Positions 44,266 through 54,830 of a DNA stretch of 64,000 bases are shown piece after piece (position 1 is the stretch's first letter; each line of letters begins with the position of its first letter). A model generated the notes under the pieces. It was not told the DNA's origin, did not search any database, and worked only from the letters and a program-made list of their open reading frames with translations. Where the stretch lies: assembly GCF_905147365.1 (NCBI RefSeq), contig NC_056409.1, positions 11,723,001 to 11,787,000 of the forward strand, given 5' to 3'. The stretch comes from Aricia agestis. Lineage: Eukaryota; Arthropoda; Insecta; Lepidoptera; Lycaenidae. The position numbers and the translations under genes are program-made.

Positions 44266-44283
44266 CCTTGAAAATGTTATTAA

Positions 44284-45374
44284 AATTGAAATTTATGGAC
44301 CTTTATATGACGTAGTACCAAGCACCTCGCATAGATGGCGCTTTTAAGGACACGGTTTATCGATATTTATTATTTTTGAAATTAAAATTAGATTAAACTA
44401 AGCCAATTAAACTAAGCCAATTAAGTCAATTAAACATTAATCACTTAACACATATGCCACCAACAACATTCACTGCGTTATATTTTAAAGTACAATATTG
44501 ATATTAATTTTTATTGTTATTACTTGAAGGTTATAACTTAAAAAATATTATTTTAAAATCTAACACAATAACGCTATTTTCCCTTTTTTCTCTCACTGTT
44601 AGGTTCTTTGCAGGTCTAATTTGAATAATATTAACTTTATTTGCGAAGTTGCACTGTAAAACTATTTTTTTCGTATTTTTAAACGCGGAGTGAAACTGAA
44701 ACAATGTTGATCGAATGTCTTTTTTTTTTTTAAATTATCTAGGCCAACATTATAGGCCAACATTTCTATTTGAATTTCTACAGCTCAATACGGCACTTTT
44801 AAGCGTTTAGGCATTTTTAAAATTCCTATTGACGTCCGATTCCGATAGCAGACTAGGGAACAGACTTTCGAAAGACGAGCATTGCTCGTCGTTTGGGAGC
44901 GCGATATGGCACGCGAAGTACATACCTACACAATATGCGGTATCTATCATGATCTATGTCTGTGGCTTTAAGCTAGATTATACTGCAAAATTCTAAAATC
45001 CTCTGGACTGTTAAAAGGCTACAAGTCTTACAATGAAACATGTGGTGACTTCTGTTTCATGAGAAGTGTTCTAAGCATATTATGCTACCAACAAGTAAGA
45101 TTTTGCACCAAGGTTTACCAAGGTTCGGAAGGTGCTGAGAGAACTCTCTAATTCGTTATAGATACAAGTTTGGGAGTTTCGGCGTTGTTTTAAGAACGTA
45201 AAGCGTACGCTACTACGCAAATTACATTCATCATCGTCATAATCATCATTTTATCTCTACCATATTATGTCATGCATCGTCCCGTGATTATGCCAAGCCT
45301 TAATATGATTTATGACCCTATTATTGGTAATTTTCATAATCTTTTAGATTGAGACTCGAGTTTGTAAAGCAATT
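44284..45374. other. no gene seen
   Basis: About 1.1 kb of mixed AT-rich DNA. The first 200 bases contain tandem AAACTAAGCCAATT units (44396-44430). No open frame over 60 codons of interest and no clear terminal repeats. Confidence 0.5.
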
Positions 45375-45713
45375 TAAAAAAATCTATAGTTCTTTGTTTG
45401 CTTGAACGCACTAATCTCAGGAATTACTGGTCCGATTTAAAAAAATCTTTCAGTGTTAGATAGCTCATTTATCGAGGAAGGCTAGGCCATAAATGATCAC
45501 GCTGAAACTAATAGGACCGAAGAAGCATGAAAATGTCGTAAAAAACGGGGAAAATTATTAGAAAGGGTATCTCACGAACTACTGGAGCAAGTAAGAATTT
45601 TGACGTTATTTGGCACAGATAGAGTAGACCACGTGAAGGGACATCAGCCGGTTTCAAGATCCAAATTTTTTCAAAATCCTAATTTATGCGGGCGAAGCCG
45701 CGCGGGACATCTA
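45375..45713 (+). mobile_element. Helitron-like element ending CTAG
   Basis: It ends GCGGGCGAAGCCGCGCGGGA then CATCTAG before T, a GC-rich hairpin followed by CTAG^T. Internal signatures are ACTGGTCCGATTTAAAAAAA, CTCACGAACTACTGGAGCAA and GTAGACCACGTGAAGGGACA. The 5' limit is approximate. Confidence 0.5.
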
Positions 45714-46043
45714 GTAGTTTATATGGTGAAGGAGTGCATAGAGCCAATATTGTTTTAAAATTATGCTTTTATCATAAATTTTTTCAACAAATAAAATATT
45801 ACACAGTACCTACACACACTGCAATGTGCACACTACCATCTTTTTGAATGACAAGCCTATACATACGGATTATACTCTTTTGTTTATGGTTCAAGTCTGT
45901 TGTCAAATTAAAAATGGATTGTTGTTTTTATTAAATCTGAAATAGTCAATGTGGTCAATACTTTACGGGAAGTATACGTTTATTACGGGGTAACAAACGG
46001 GGAGTCAAAAGAAGAAGTAAATTTAACTTAAATTACTTGACAA

Positions 46044-46101
46044 GACAGTACCGATTTATTTAAACTAGAGATCGCTCTAGTTTAAATAAATCGTTACTGT
46101 C
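46044..46101. other. perfect 19-bp hairpin with 4-nt loop
   Basis: CGATTTATTTAAACTAGAG (46052-46070), loop ATCG, then its exact inverse complement (46075-46093). With one mismatch the pairing extends to ACAGTA / TACTGT. No terminator or gene context. Confidence 0.85.
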
Positions 46102-46601
46102 ATCTAACGGTGTGGCGATCAAGCCGCGCGTTTTGCGCTACTGCCGCAAATACAAATATTTATTGACCAAAAAAAATTAACATAATATAATGCGATAACG
46201 GATCCCCACACCAGGCGATGCCATGTCCTGTGGGGACGAAACGAAGTTACAATAATTACATATTTATATTTTTACAATTTCTTATAATAATTAATAATAT
46301 AATTATTAATGACACTAAACTCAAAGTTATTTTATTGATAAGTTAAATAAATCCAGCCTTCCAGTCTTTAGCAGAAATGTACAACAAAATGCTTTCAAAA
46401 CAATAGTCAATAGTCAGTTATCGGGTATTCGCACTAAATCAGCGACTGACCACCGAATAACTGATAATATATCACTCACTTTATTATATCTAGACGTAAC
46501 AATACCTAAGTGATTATCTATTACTATCTTTGATATACCTTCTACGCGTGAGACATACTTTACTGGAATTCGCAAGAGACATTATAAATAAAACATAAGA
46601 A

Positions 46602-46643
46602 TACTTTATTTCCTAAGGGCTAAGGCCCTTAGGAAATAAAGTA
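46602..46643. other. perfect 19-bp hairpin with 4-nt loop
   Basis: TACTTTATTTCCTAAGGGC (46602-46620), loop TAAG, exact inverse complement 46625-46643. It lies in non-coding DNA. The loop is too short to be the remnant of most MITEs. Confidence 0.85.
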
Positions 46644-47282
46644 AAATAAAAACAAAAAATAAGACAACAGTCTTTGTATTGCACGTTTGAATTGCTATTT
46701 GTAATTTGACAGACGATGGCAGCAACATGATTATTTAGTCCAGTCTGAATCTTTGTAAATAATTCTTCTGGGAGCCTGAGGAGGTAGACGCGACAAACAC
46801 GAAGCGCCTCGGAACTCGGAAGACTCATGTTTTCAAATTTCAAAACCTGGCATACCACCTACCATCACGGGGCGTAGGATCTTTCGTGTCAATTATCGTA
46901 TCAAACAGCTGTCATCTGTCACAAAATTAAAAATCTCAAAAAAGATGCTACGTATGTTTAGAGGTCTAACAAAAGCACCATTAGGGTCAGAGATAACAAC
47001 GTGACTCGTAGATGGAAATGACCAACTTCATCGTAACTTGCATAACGTCTCACGCAATTGAAGTCTGTTAATTCTATACAAATACATCTCACAGAATCTA
47101 CCCGTCACGTTGCGGTCTCAGCTGACCTTTAGGCTGAAGTCTCAAAACCAACGGGCAGCGCGGCGGAGCGGGAACGCCGCCTTGGCGGCGCAGCGGCCGG
47201 TGCGTGACCATAATATGGACAATGGACATGCCCCGAAAACCGAGCAGCACGGCGCGGCGCGCGGCGTACTAGACGGCATCTA
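46644..47282. other. no supported gene
   Basis: There is one minus-strand open frame of 81 codons (46613-46858: LPSSEALRVCRVYLLRLPEE) and a GC-rich patch at 47150-47280 with GGCGGCG-type runs. Neither shows a recognisable domain or splice context. Confidence 0.4.
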
Positions 47283-47542
47283 CAGGGTGTAACAAAAATA
47301 AGTGATAATACTTTAGGGTGTGTACGTGTTCCTTGTAGAGAGTTTACTGTAAAAGTAGCAGCGCCAAAAGACCAAAAATTTTTTTCACATTTGTATGGGG
47401 AAACTCGTGACGCTCGGGCCCTTGCCCATACAAAAGTGAAAAAAAAATTCGTCTTTCAGCGCTGCAACTTTCACAGTGAACTCTCTACAAGGAACACGTA
47501 CACACCCTTAAGTATTATCACTTATTTTTGTTACACACTGTA
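47283..47542. mobile_element. fold-back MITE family C, near-perfect arms
   Basis: ACAGGGTGTAACAAAAATAA, GTGATAATACTTTA and GTGTACGTGTTCCTTGTAGA on the left are mirrored on the right, ending TTATTTTTGTTACACACTGT. The arms are about 110 bp each. Related fragments appear at 38660-38720 and 62931-63305. Confidence 0.8.
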
Positions 47543-47605
47543 TATCAATCTACATTGTCACGCGCCGCGCCGCTCACGCTCCACTGTCCGCTGGTTTCAA
47601 GAGTA

Positions 47606-47863
47606 AGGCTGCCTTCACATTAAGGGTTTATTCAGACCGCAACGCAACGCGCAGATGCATTTCTAAATTTATATGGATTTGACAGAATCGCAAGACGTCT
47701 CACGCAATTTAAATCAGTCAAATCCTCGTCTCGCCTCGCCTCGCCTCGTCGCGTCGCGGTCTGAATTGACCGAGTCGCGAGTAGTGCGGCAGCCGCGCCA
47801 CTCGTTTTAGTATAGAAGTCGCGCGGCTGCCGCACTACTCGCGAGTTTGTGAAGGCAGCCTGA
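47606..47863. mobile_element. MITE with a GC-rich 25-bp inner stem
   Basis: AGGCTGCCTTCACA (about 47606) and TGTGAAGGCAGCCT (about 47849) form the outer ends. Inside, CGCGAGTAGTGCGGCAGCCG (about 47773) pairs with CGGCTGCCGCACTACTCGCG (about 47824). A further repeat (TCAGACCGCAACGCAACGCG ... CGCGTCGCGGTCTGA) occupies the left half, so one element seems inserted in another. Confidence 0.65.
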
Positions 47864-48082
47864 AGCCTAATAACAAGGCATGTGGTATAAAATACCGACC
47901 TTGTGACTAATAGGCGCAACACACTTCACATCCTAATTTGTGTTACGTTTTTAACGAGAATACAGTTAAGCTAAACGACAAGACACGACTTCGCGTGATG
48001 TGCTAACACTCGTCAACTGCGTGATATCGCTTACCCACGTATGACGTAACCGACACTGCACACGTACCCACATTTACCCTGA

Positions 48083-48560
48083 TACATCGCGTTCACCCAG
48101 GGTCAAACGTAAAGTAAATTAAGAAGCATTTGATAATCTTAAGATAATGCTTTCATCGAAACCCGTAAGTAGTTACGTTATAAAATAATTTATAACATTA
48201 GTATGGATAATATTTTCCTTTGTCTATGGTATGGAGAACAGGCAGATACACACTTTAGTATACTTAGGGCCTGTTTCACCACTTCCTGATAAGTACCGAA
48301 TAGGCTATTCACCACTTGACAGATGAGGTATGGAGAATCTGTCAAAAAAGTTGTGAATAGCCTATTCGGCAGTATATCAGAAAGTGGTGAAACAGGCACT
48401 TATTTTCAAATACCAAAGTGTGTATCTGCCTGTTATCTATACTAATGTTACAAATTATTTTATAACGTTACTACTTACGGGTTTCGATGAAAGCATTATC
48501 TTAAGATTATCAAATGCTTCTTAATTTACTTTACGTTTGACCCTGGGTGAACACGATGTA
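48083..48560. mobile_element. 478-bp near-palindromic fold-back element with a nested fold-back centre
   Basis: TACATCGCGTTCACCCAGGG at 48083 is mirrored by CCCTGGGTGAACACGATGTA ending at 48560. The arms match for about 225 bp with few differences and one insertion of about 26 bp (around 48209-48236) in the left arm. The centre (48270-48397: GCCTGTTTCACCACTT ... AAGTGGTGAAACAGGC) is a known-looking inverted repeat of its own. No coding. Confidence 0.85.
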
Positions 48561-49767
48561 AAAATCTTAAATTAATGAACTGGTTTCTGTATTTGTTTGT
48601 ATGTGGATTGTGGAAATTCTTTGAGTTAAAAAGAGGATACTCTGTTTGTCGGAGGCTAAATACTTTTTATGGCGGAAATTTCTTTAGCATAAAAAGTATA
48701 ATATTATTAATATCCTTTATCGGTTCTCGCGCTATAGACGAATTTCGACTACGAGAATACGAGAGAATACAAAATGGCTTGCGTGCTTTCACAAATTATG
48801 TGTCTAATTAAATTAGTATGTAGTTAACAACAAACGATGATGTAGATAGGCGCTTGTTAGCACGCTATATTAGTTAATTGCCTGAGGTCAAGGGTTTTGG
48901 TGAAAATAAAACTAATACCTAGATAAGCCACTGTAATCTTTCACTACAGATTATTTTAAATAATAAAGACTAAAGTGTTTACGTTTTTCCTTTGGCAAAA
49001 TATTTTCTACAGTGCTCTTTAAAATGATACTAAATTTTGGTACTTATAATAATATTTCTACTACATGCTAGTATTAATAAGCCACAATTCCATAAAAGTG
49101 ATAATCCCAAATTTTTCAGCACTGAAGGGGGGAACAAAAAAAAAACTAAATGAAAAGTCCACCCGTTTGGATGCTACAATGCTACGGCATCGAATCTGTC
49201 TGTCCGTGGACAGAGACTTGACACACGTGCAGACACACAGACAAAAAGACAGTTAGACAAACTCATCTAACTTGACCTCTGTTTGTCGGGGGCTAAAAAC
49301 CCCACTACCCTACATGTCGTAGCGTGGTTGACGGTCGACGTAGCCCGTAGTAGTAAGGTCTACGACTACGCTACGAGTTTCGACATAGAATCTACGGCAG
49401 ATGTACGGGCATGTATTTTTGTTAATTAAAATCATATTAAGTTGTTTTATTCATAAAATATATTCCTTATTTAAATAAATACGTATTTATTTTAATTGTC
49501 TATTGTGTAACTCATACGGCATACCCCATATTCTTTTTTTTTGTAGAGAAAGTAGTAATTCTTTAAAATATATTATAACAAAATCCATTACAATTTGCCC
49601 CTTGTGGCTAACAAGCTGGATAGTAAATAAAAGTAGGTAGAAACAGATATCAATAAATTGAATAGGTAAGCGCAAGCATGCGGTTTCATATAATAATTGA
49701 TTTTGCTTATCGTAATACTCATTGAATTACTAAGAATAGTATGATATTTTAAGTGATTGTATTAAAA
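48561..49767. other. no supported gene
   Basis: AT-rich DNA with short frames. 49050-49400 has a mosaic of repeat-like motifs (TCTGTCTGTCCGTGGACAGA and a TGTCGTAGCGTGG / CGACTACGCTACGAG inverted pair around 49314-49375). No gene was recognised. Confidence 0.4.
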
Positions 49768-49769
49768 CT

Positions 49770-49966
49770 ATATAACGCCTGCAACTCCGTTGCGACAAAA
49801 TTCGTTTATCGCGCGGGAACCGTACATTTTTCCGGGACAAAAAGTATCCTAGTGTTGCGCGAGACTCAAAGTATCTCCATATAAAATTTCAGCAAAATCG
49901 ATTCAGCGGTTTGGGTGAGAAGAGACAACAGACAGACACACTTTTACATTTATAATATTAAGTATG
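49770..49966 (-). mobile_element. non-autonomous Helitron
   Basis: On the minus strand it runs from TACTTAATATTATAAATGTA with (GTCT) repeats, through GAGATACTTTGAGTC, to GCAACGGAGTTGCAGGCGTT and TATAG. It is the same family as 60893-61098, with a decayed 3' CTAG. Confidence 0.55.
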
Positions 49967-50961
49967 GATATGGATCTACTTAAAACGACAAAGACTCGAA
50001 ATAATCTCACCTAAATGATACTCACGGCGGCTTTTCATTTTAAGTGCCAGTTTAAGATCAAAATTAACCATTTTTAAAACGTTTCACTGTGTTCTATTCA
50101 CACCGTTGCTTTTACACTAATTAACATTAGTTAGGTCGACCTTCTCAATTACGTTAAAGTTTTCTGTCACAAAAATGGTTTTTCTGTCTTTTTTTTTTCA
50201 CAGAATGTAGTTGACAGTTTAGATCACTGATCAGTAATCAATGCACGTGCACGACCATCGCTAGAATGTGTACACTGTACAACACTGCACGTGGCTCACC
50301 CACGCTGCGTCGTGAAACGTGCCAAATGTCTATTTATTAGTGTAGTCAGTAGTGTTTACGTAGCAGAATTATAGTAATCTATAGAACAGCCAACTGATTT
50401 ACGAAGACAAAATATTTTTTATAATTAATTTGCTAAAATATGATTTAATTAAACAGTTAACAGCGGGCATGCGCGTTATTTTTTCTCTACGAAATTAAAA
50501 TATGATCCGATTGATATGTCGTTTTCTGTTAGGTCAATTATTTTTAACGCAAAATCAGTCACTTTAGTTTATTTTACAACAGAAGGAGATACCAAAACAT
50601 GATTTCTTCGAATTTATCGTGTCCTTATTTTAACTGCCTTTGTCAGATGTACCAAAATACATATTTTATTTTATTGCCTGTCAAAATGCATCCAGATTCG
50701 AAGAAATCGCGTACTTAGCCTGTTAAATTAATAAGAACATGGTACATACGCGCCTAAAAATAAATAAACGTGAGTATATTCTTGTATTTGTCAATGTTTA
50801 TTTACATTTTGCAGTGATTGATGGTTACTCATACAAGACGTGATTGTATGATTTATTTCCTACCGATATCTCAGAAACAAACACGTATACACTTACTATA
50901 ATATTAGTAAGTACACACACAGTAACAGGAAATGTTTGATTTTTGTTTGTTCCCCATTTAT
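49967..50961. other. no supported gene
   Basis: About 1 kb of AT-rich DNA. A short inverted pair GATTTCTTCGAAT / ATTCGAAGAAATC at 50602-50711 brackets about 95 bp. No coding sequence was recognised. Confidence 0.4.
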
Positions 50962-51288
50962 ACGTGGGAGAGCCATGCTTCGGCACGAATGGGCCGGCTC
51001 GACCGGAGGAATACCACGTTCTCACAGAAAACCGGCGTGAAACAGCGCTTGCGATGTGTTTTGCCGAGTGAGTGAGTTTACCGGAGGCCCAATCCCCTAC
51101 CCTATTCCCTTCCCTACCCTCGCCTATTCCCTTCCCATCCCTACCCTGCCCTATTACCCTAATCCCTCTTAAAAGGCCGGCAACGCACCTGTAGCTCTTC
51201 TGATGCTGCGAGTGTCCATGGGCGACGGAAGTTGCTTTCCATCAGGTGACCCGTTTGCTCGTTTGCCCCCTTATCTCATAAAAAAAGA
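50962..51288 (+). mobile_element. repeat B, copy 4
   Basis: A full-length member from acgtgggagagccatgcttc to the final oligo(A), with an expanded CCCTACCCT tract. It matches copies at 12326, 19733 and 25716 in order and orientation. Confidence 0.75.
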
Positions 51289-52267
51289 AATACGCAAAAA
51301 CTAAAATCGATTTTGATATTTTAAGTACTTATTTCCATCATCACAGCACAAGTAAAAATGTTGGTGTTGAGTACCTTGTATGAAGAAAAGCTTCGCCAAA
51401 TGATCTATTAAAGTTATAACGAGCTCTAGATCATTAATAGATTAACCAACTTAATTAAATTAAGTAATATTTTCGCAAGTTTGGGTTGGCCAGTAAGGTG
51501 TGACCTCCGAAACATTTATTCTGTGAATTTAGGTCAGCATCATCGATCTGTTTGTTCTGAGAAATACGCCAGCAGCCCCTGTGCGTAATGGTCTACTTTA
51601 AGTTGATTATTGCTGAATTGTAAAGGGACTCTACATACTTGTTACGGCGGTGCTACATACACATAAACTGGGTATTATAAAAGGTATTTCCAAAAAGCGC
51701 TTAGGTGCGGTTTATATCTTTTTCAAAAGAATTAGTTGCTTAGCGCAATACAAGTCTAACTGCCGTACTCAGATTGGAACATTAATTATTACATACAGTA
51801 ATTAAGTAATTCCAATTTTTGACATAAGCCACATACATTATTTGTCAAATTGAAGGTTAATCATAATTAAATGTCTCTGAGTAGGGCGGTAAACTCTACA
51901 AAATATACATTCTGAATTTCTGGGAACTCTACCAATGTTGCAGTAGCACTAAAATAAAAAATATTAGGCATTTTAAGATACAGATTTTCTCATGAGAAAA
52001 GCCACGTTTTTCATTTCATACGAAGTCATGAATTCCTTCGTTATATTACACTATATAGAGTAATATGGAGCCAAGGAGCTTACCCCAGTTTCATGGAGAC
52101 TATGTTAACCTACTTCGCCGCCTTCTATAAAGCCATGATCCTATGACATTATAGTGTTATGAGACTTTATTGTCTTACAATACTGTATTATAATATTGTA
52201 TTTAGTTGTAATAAAAGCAACAGTATGGAATAATGGCGAAATTCTAGGTTTATCGAGTAGGTACTTC
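51289..52267. other. no supported gene
   Basis: AT-rich sequence with no open frame of note and no clear terminal repeats. Confidence 0.4.
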
Positions 52268-52468
52268 TATAATATTATATAAAATTCTCGTGTCACAGTG
52301 TTTCTGCGTGAACACCTCCAAAACGGCTCAACAATGGGCTCAACCGATTTGAATGAAATTTTGTATGTACAATCGTTAGGCCTTATAATAAGGTTTTTAT
52401 CTAATTTTTATATAGATACTGCATGGAAATAATTTATATGGCAAAACAATGTTTGCCGGGTCAGCTAG
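52268..52468 (+). mobile_element. short Helitron ending CTAG
   Basis: It runs from TAATATTATATAAAATTCTC to GTTTGCCGGGTCAGCTAG before T. The internal CTCAACCGATTTGAATGAAA matches the family layout. It is the short relative of 26254-27232. Confidence 0.55.
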
Positions 52469-53590
52469 TTAAGCTTATAAACATATGGGTTACGACTTAC
52501 GAGTATCATATATACTTAAAATAATAGTAAGAAATAAGAATGAAAGATTTGTTGGCATAAAAATTTTCTTTGGACATTAAAAAAATAATTGATATTTTCA
52601 TAGTAATCATATTTACCATTTTGACTCATATCTATTTACCACTATAAAATCTTAAAAACATAATAATCTTCGCTGCGAGTACCATAATACTTATTTTGAA
52701 GTTGAATGTGTGTAATACATAAAATAAGGCTATAGTTAGTGACCTCAATACGACTGCATTCGATAAGTATAATATATTACGTCGGTAAGGGACATAAAAT
52801 ATGTACGGCACACATACGTGACAGTTTTTATACGGTTTTATTATTAATTTTATTATTAAAACTTAATCGCAAAAATATAGGCCAATTAACATGTTTGGTC
52901 AAGTAAATATTTAGTAGGAAGTAAAAGCGAATATCGTCTTCTTTCTACTATTTACTTCACTAAAGAATGCAATGATTAATAATTTTAGAATTGCAAGAAA
53001 CCTCATATAGCAATGATTCATACGTCCTAGATAGCTGATACTTTTTTGTTTCGTAGAGTCACAGAATACATAATTATTAGTACAAGGTAGTGTTTAAAAC
53101 TTCACACTATGTCATCGTAATAAATATCAATGATTATCACCAACAGCATAAGATGTAAATCTACATAAGCGCTTTATTGTCCAAAACCTTGTTTCAATAT
53201 TGAATTGAAAAAAAGATACAGATAAAAATCTTAATTCCTTTCGCTCTACAATCACGACAATCTGAGATAAACACAAGGATATTAAAATAATGTTGACGTT
53301 TAATAATAATTAATGTAAAATTTATTTTATGCATCGTAACTTGTGGTTTATGGGTTATGTGCAATTACATAACGATGTAATGTTAAACAATTTGTGTACC
53401 GAGAATTTATAATGGACCCATCTGTTTAAATGTTTTTTTCAAATGTGTTTGTTATGGCACTAACGATTGGAGATTTCTTATGTTATTTCATATTTGTTGT
53501 GGTAGATCATAATTAGAATCCCTAAGTAGTACTATGTACTCTGTGCTAATGTGTTCTTTGTACTTTGTGACCGCCTTCGTGAATTCGTGA

Positions 53591-53624
53591 TTAGGAAGTC
53601 TTTCTAGTTAGAAAGACTTCCTAA
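53591..53624. other. perfect 16-bp hairpin with 2-nt loop
   Basis: TTAGGAAGTCTTTCTA, loop GT, then its exact inverse complement. The near-zero loop makes it a true palindrome apart from GT. It is followed 18 bp later by another of the same type. Confidence 0.85.
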
Positions 53625-53641
53625 TTAAGAAATTTATTTTA

Positions 53642-53662
53642 AACTTAAGACGAGTTCGTCTT
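53642..53662. other. second short hairpin with a 2-nt GT loop
   Basis: TTAAGACGA, GT, TCGTCTTAA. It has the same loop dinucleotide as its neighbour at 53591 and is too short to assign a function. Confidence 0.7.
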
Positions 53663-54437
53663 AAAACCTAAGGGTAGTAGTAGTAAATTAACCTCCTGCT
53701 TTTTGGAATTCGGTTAAAAATTGTCTGTACGGTACTCTTTAGTAGAAAATTAGTTAATAGCTACAATATACATGATAGGCACACAAAAATTAGCTTGTCA
53801 TGATTTTTAACATCTGCTTGCTCTAGCTGCTATTACCATTGAATAATTAGAAATGTACGCCCCTCAAAATAACCCGTAAAAACTTACATTTTTATTATTT
53901 AAGAAGAAAAAGTTTAAAAAGAGAGCGCCATAAAAATGGTAATTGTATATTGTACTACTCGTATAATATGGTGGCTTAGTAGGTACCTATTCGCTGGTGT
54001 TACTACAATCTATATAGTAGCGGAAAGTTCATAATTGACGTCAAACATCAACAACTCAAGTTACAAAAAATATTTGATGAGATCGGCAAAAATAGGAATA
54101 CGAGACAATAGTAAATAACTGAGTAATGATAAGTGATGATATTGTACTAATGATATACATATTATCTATATTATAATGTTGTCAGTTACTTTGTTGTCCG
54201 CCAGCCGTTATCTGAAATTTGTTGTTTACATTGAATTATTGGAATACCGGTTTGCTGTTTATTTACGTCCTTTGTATAATAATACTGTCTTATTTATATT
54301 TAAAAATATATATTTTAGTCCTTCTTAATAATAATGAGTGAGGAAATTATAGCGACATTTCGCTATGCTTAATAGTGACTTACAATACAATGGTACTTCA
54401 TGTAATTTTTCTTTGTTTGTTTAATTTACAAGTACCT

Positions 54438-54718
54438 GGATGACCGAGCTTTGCTCGGTATAGCAAACACTTATTGACTTTGTGTTACTTAATAACGCCA
54501 TCTGCTGGTCGTTAAAACAATTAGTTGCTCGCAAAATAGTATTATTATTCGCCAATAGATGTCAGGAAGAGTTATATTTTTCAATTTATCGATTATCAAT
54601 AAAACACGAATAAAAAGACAATTTCTGAAAATGATTCCTAGCTAGATCGATTTATCGCCCCCGAAACCCCCTATATACTAAATTTCATGAAAATAGTTGG
54701 AGCCGATTCCGAGATTCC

Positions 54719-54781
<63 letters not shown>

Positions 54782-54830
54782 AGAATTGCTCGTTCAAATA
54801 TATAAGATTATAAGATTACCTAGTTATTGA
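54438..54830 (+). repeat. RTE-like dispersed repeat with (AT)n microsatellite
   Basis: It begins CCTGGATGACCGAGCTTTGC (with a GAGCTTTGCTC self-complementary core), includes GAAACCCCCTATATACTAAA and TTGGAGCCGATTCCGAGATT, then an (AT)n run at 54723-54776 and ACAAGAATTGCTCGTT. The layout suggests a non-LTR retrotransposon 3' end whose terminal microsatellite has expanded. Confidence 0.5.

Larger units (their letters stand above)
39045..44283 (-). mobile_element. apparently full-length CR1-like non-LTR retrotransposon
   Basis: On the minus strand the order is: 5' end near 44283, ORF1 (44265-43297), a bridging frame (43352-42489), ORF2 with endonuclease and reverse transcriptase (42514-39620), and a 3' UTR of about 570 bp ending in an AATAAAG / A+T-rich tail near 39045. 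Both main frames are uninterrupted, so this could be an active copy. Exact ends are uncertain because no target duplication could be identified. Confidence 0.85.
52469..54437. other. no supported gene; AT-rich spacer
   Basis: About 2 kb of AT-rich DNA without recognisable coding sequence. It contains the two short hairpins at 53591-53624 and 53642-53662. Confidence 0.4.

Noticed and set aside
46613..46858. 81-codon minus-strand frame as a gene
   Set aside because: No recognisable domain, it overlaps a perfect hairpin at its 3' end, and no splice partners were found.
47110..47292. Ala/Arg-rich 60-codon frame
   Set aside because: It arises from a GC-rich repeat patch; no start context or homology.
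48575..48811. 78-codon plus-strand frame as a small gene
   Set aside because: No signal peptide pattern, domain or splice evidence; typical length for chance in this spacer.
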